Shown in pieces: positions 6,269 to 7,980 of a stretch of 7,980 nt of DNA. The DNA is taken from contig VBCQ01000245.1 of NCBI GenBank assembly GCA_005882155.1, positions 1 through 7,980 on the forward strand, read 5' to 3'. The notes under the pieces are model-generated. The model worked only from the letters and a program-made list of their open reading frames with translations. It made no database searches and was not told the DNA's origin. Origin of the DNA: Betaproteobacteria bacterium. GTDB taxonomy: Bacteria; Pseudomonadota; Gammaproteobacteria; Burkholderiales; Burkholderiaceae_C. Position numbers and translations under genes: made by a program. Each line of letters starts with the position of its first letter. Within the stretch, counting starts at the first letter, position 1.

Positions 6269-6358
6269 ATGGCTCGCATCGAGCTGGCGCCTGAAGTCTT
6301 GGATGACATCGGGCATGGCTCGCGCGGCTACGTCGCGCTGTGTCTGCGCGAGCGTTGA
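6269..6358 (+). pseudogene. Probable remnant of a ParE/RelE-family toxin gene
   Basis: A 29-codon frame reads MARIELAPEVLDD, directly followed by IGHGSRGYVAL and a short end CLRER. In ParE/RelE-type toxins of this kind the start is typically MARxELAPEVxxDFDR, and a segment like IGRxSRGYVALYR occurs some fifty residues later, near the C-terminal strands. Here the two pieces are joined in frame and the expected last strand (YR...VFVLALRxQRE) is missing or reduced. This looks like a gene with most of its core deleted, not a working toxin. I see no antitoxin gene before it: the 62 bases after the membrane protein stop contain no plausible open frame of the right kind. The match rests on my memory of the family, and a 29-residue frame is short, so chance similarity cannot be ruled out. 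Confidence 0.55.
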
Positions 6359-6370
6359 TACGGTATTTCT

Positions 6371-6461
6371 CCCTCTCCCCCTGGGAGAGGGCGGGGGTGA
6401 GGGCGCGGTGGACAGAGGTGACACCGCGCCCTCACCCTAACCCTCTCCCAGAGGGAGAGGG
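6371..6461. repeat. REP-like inverted palindrome pair (BIME-like)
   Basis: Two 40-base arms, 6371-6410 and 6422-6461, are inverted copies separated by an 11-base loop (GACAGAGGTGA). They match at 36 of 40 positions; the differences are a CGG/TTA triplet at 6392-6394 and one base near 6380. Each arm contains its own hairpin: CCCTCTCCC and GGGAGAGGG around a 3-base loop (6371-6391 with loop CCT; 6441-6461 with loop AGA). Outside each hairpin lies the shared GGGTGAGGGCGCGGTG block. This is the layout of REP sequences in an inverted pair, and the CCCTCTCCC/GGTGAGGG type is widespread between genes of many Proteobacteria. It lies between two convergent genes, ten bases after the DUF4331 stop codon, so the transcript could fold into a strong hairpin that protects or ends both mRNAs. 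There is no U-run, so a classic intrinsic terminator is not supported. Confidence 0.85.
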
Positions 6462-6471
6462 GACAACACAA

Positions 6472-7980
6472 TCACGGAATCGGAATATTCGGCACCGTCG
6501 GAACATTGATGCCGCCGTGCCCTTGCAACAAGCCCTGGTGCGCTGGCGCGAGGAACGGGAAACGGGTCAGGAAGTCCTTGTCGTTGACTTCGGTCCCCTT
6601 CGCCAATCCCGCGGCCGGATTGCCGGCGACGATCAGGCTGATCAGCACGCTGTTGACGTTGACCTGGTGGCCATTCGGCACCGTGCCACCGCCAAGCCGT
6701 CGACCGTTCGGGAACATCGAGTCGACCGCCGCGTCGATCGTGAGCACGTCGCCGGTGAAGCCGTCGGCAATCGGGATCGGCCGGCCGAGGTTGATCGCGT
6801 TGATGATGTCCACGCGCGGGCCTTTCAGCGCCGTCACCGTCGCAGCCGGCACCCCGAGCGCCTTGTAGATGCCGAGCGCTTCGGCGTCGCGCACCAGCAC
6901 CGGATACAGGATGTCGGCGCCGAAGTTCGTCACGTCCTGCATCGGGCTGCTGCGCAGGTACTGGGTCTGGCGCTGCGTGCCGACCAGGCCGGCATTGAAC
7001 AGCGGTAACGCGTTGCGCCCGACCTGCACGAAATCGCCCGAGCCCTTCAGGCCGGTGATGATGTTGCCGCCATCGACGGTCTGCGTCTTCTGCCGCCAGA
7101 TGCTCGCGTGAACGCGCAGCAGGCTGTCGGTCGAGTTCCCTTGCAGCACGCCGTTGTGCGGGATGCCGTTCGGGAAGATGTCGGTGATCGGAACCTCGAG
7201 CGCGATCGAGAAGATGTTGAAGCCGGTGAACACATCCTTGCCCGGCGGACGGCGTGCGCCCGGAATGCCGCCGAGATCGTCGCGATTCAAATTCACCAGG
7301 TCGAAGATGCCTTTCTCGTCGAGCTGATACGGGTCGTCGAATTGGCCGGCGATGATGCGCCCGCCGTTGCCGAGCGACTGGATGAAGGTGTCGACGAAGG
7401 GCTGGTCGTACAGGCCGATCTCGCGGCTGGTGGCATCGCCCGAGTCGTAGCCTTGGAACGGGCCGAGGCCGTAGACGAGCCTGTCCGTCTGCGGGCCGTG
7501 GTTGTTCGGCAGCACGCGCAGATCGCGGCCGATAACGAGTCGCGTCTCGTCCCTGTCGTCGCCCTGGCTGCCCGGCACATTCGTCGGCACGACGCGCGTG
7601 ACCTTCATCGTCTCGGTGCCGCCGGTGAGCTGCCACAGCAGCTCGTTGCCGCCACCCAGTCCGTCGCTCGGGCTCGGCGGCGCTTCGGGGTTCAGCGTGT
7701 TGGTGAACTCGACACGATAGATGACCTTATCGGCCAAGCTCGTGCCGACGCCGACGTGGAATTGATAGCGATAGCCGTTGCACGCGCGCAGACCCTGGTT
7801 GCCCTGGCCCGGCTCGTGCAGCGGGTTGAAGTTCATGATCAGGTAGAGCTTGTTGTGCGACCCCGGCGACACCCAGGCATAGGTGTCGGTGTTGTCGGCA
7901 CAGGGCTCGTTCAGGATCGCGAGCGCCTCGCGGTGGCTCGACGCTTGCGCGGCGATGCCGATGGCAGCGAGCGCCAGCGC
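6472..7980 (-). CDS. DUF4331 secreted protein (5' truncated)
   Basis: The last 502 residues of a large secreted protein of the DUF4331 family, which has no established biochemical function. The first visible residues (ALALAAIGIAAQA) look like the end of a signal peptide, with likely cleavage before SSHREA. SHREA is the family's N-terminal hallmark and is followed by EPCADNTDTYAWVSPG and LYLIMNFNPLHEPGQGNQ. Two cysteines (visible residues 27 and 67) could form a disulfide. Later segments typical of the family include GPFQGYDSGDATSREIGLYD, NLNRDDLGGIPGARRPPGKD, GFNIFSIALEVP, FGADILYPVLVRD and the end TRFPFLAPAHQGLLQGHGG. The GTG at 7872 is internal, because the frame and the homology continue to the window edge; only the initiator and first signal-peptide residues should be missing. 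The protein is expected in the periplasm or outside the cell. No partner gene is visible on this side; its operon, if any, lies beyond 7980. Confidence 0.88.
   Translation of the reverse strand, partial: ALALAAIGIAAQASSHREALAILNEPCADNTDTYAWVSPGSHNKLYLIMNFNPLHEPGQGNQGLRACNGYRYQFHVGVGTSLADKVIYRVEFTNTLNPEAPPSPSDGLGGGNELLWQLTGGTETMKVTRVVPTNVPGSQGDDRDETRLVIGRDLRVLPNNHGPQTDRLVYGLGPFQGYDSGDATSREIGLYDQPFVDTFIQSLGNGGRIIAGQFDDPYQLDEKGIFDLVNLNRDDLGGIPGARRPPGKDVFTGFNIFSIALEVPITDIFPNGIPHNGVLQGNSTDSLLRVHASIWRQKTQTVDGGNIITGLKGSGDFVQVGRNALPLFNAGLVGTQRQTQYLRSSPMQDVTNFGADILYPVLVRDAEALGIYKALGVPAATVTALKGPRVDIINAINLGRPIPIADGFTGDVLTIDAAVDSMFPNGRRLGGGTVPNGHQVNVNSVLISLIVAGNPAAGLAKGTEVNDKDFLTRFPFLAPAHQGLLQGHGGINVPTVPNIPIP

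Larger units (their letters stand above)
6207..6471. other. Gap between convergent genes
   Basis: These 265 bases separate the membrane protein gene (+) from the DUF4331 gene (-). Bases 6269-6358 hold the probable toxin-gene remnant and 6371-6461 the inverted palindromic repeat pair. I see nothing recognisable in 6207-6268. No intact gene is present; the open frame on the minus strand from 6424 to 6167 is rich in Arg, Ala and Ser and has no family features. Confidence 0.7.

Noticed and set aside
6371..6461. Intrinsic terminator for either convergent gene
   Set aside because: The hairpins are strong, but no run of U follows in either direction and the arms are long inverted copies, which fits a REP pair better. 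A secondary role in termination remains possible.
6371..6461. CRISPR-like repeat
   Set aside because: There are only two copies, in inverted orientation, with an 11-base loop and no array of spacers.
6437..7636. 399-residue open frame in a second minus-strand phase across the DUF4331 gene
   Set aside because: It is Arg/Pro/His-rich with no motif. The DUF4331 frame carries clear family segments over its whole length.

Overview
The window is GC-rich DNA, dense in genes, from a proteobacterium. The protein style (TrpX-type ABC binding protein, AdhP-like dehydrogenase, DUF4331 protein, TfoX-like protein, CCCTCTCCC/GGGAGAGGG palindromic repeats) fits Burkholderiales best, but that placement is inference; no rRNA or other phylogenetic marker is present. 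I saw no tRNA, rRNA, CRISPR array, insertion sequence or prophage gene.

Layout. (1) Bases 3-668 (+) are the 3' two thirds of a substrate-binding protein gene cut by the window edge. (2) Bases 727-2317 (-) hold a two-gene unit: a lipoprotein di-heme c-type cytochrome (1067-2317), then 19 bases downstream a small three-helix PQ-loop/SemiSWEET-type membrane protein (727-1047). (3) A 97-base divergent spacer separates this from a tightly packed (+) unit, 2415-4656: zinc alcohol dehydrogenase, VOC/glyoxalase-fold protein and EamA/DMT exporter. Their start and stop codons overlap (ATGA, TGATG), so they are almost certainly co-transcribed and translationally coupled. (4) A second (+) unit, 4708-6206, has an ECF-type sigma factor with a cysteine-bearing C-terminal extension, a TfoX-N-domain gene broken by an internal deletion, and a four-helix membrane protein of unknown function. 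(5) The 265-base gap between convergent genes (6207-6471) contains what looks like a gutted ParE/RelE toxin gene and a pair of inverted REP-like palindromes. (6) Bases 6472-7980 (-) are the 3' part of a secreted DUF4331 protein gene whose start lies beyond the window.

How the parts may work together. The coupled dehydrogenase, VOC and exporter genes suggest handling of a small alcohol/aldehyde or related compound, with the EamA protein exporting a substrate or product; the compound cannot be read from sequence. The cytochrome and PQ-loop protein share a transcript, but their functional link is unknown. The sigma factor has no adjacent anti-sigma gene, so its own C-terminal extension is the obvious candidate for a sensing or control element.

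I do not see a clear new defence or mobile system. The most notable points are the sigma factor extension, two genes within 900 bases that both carry internal deletions, and the REP-like inverted pair next to them.
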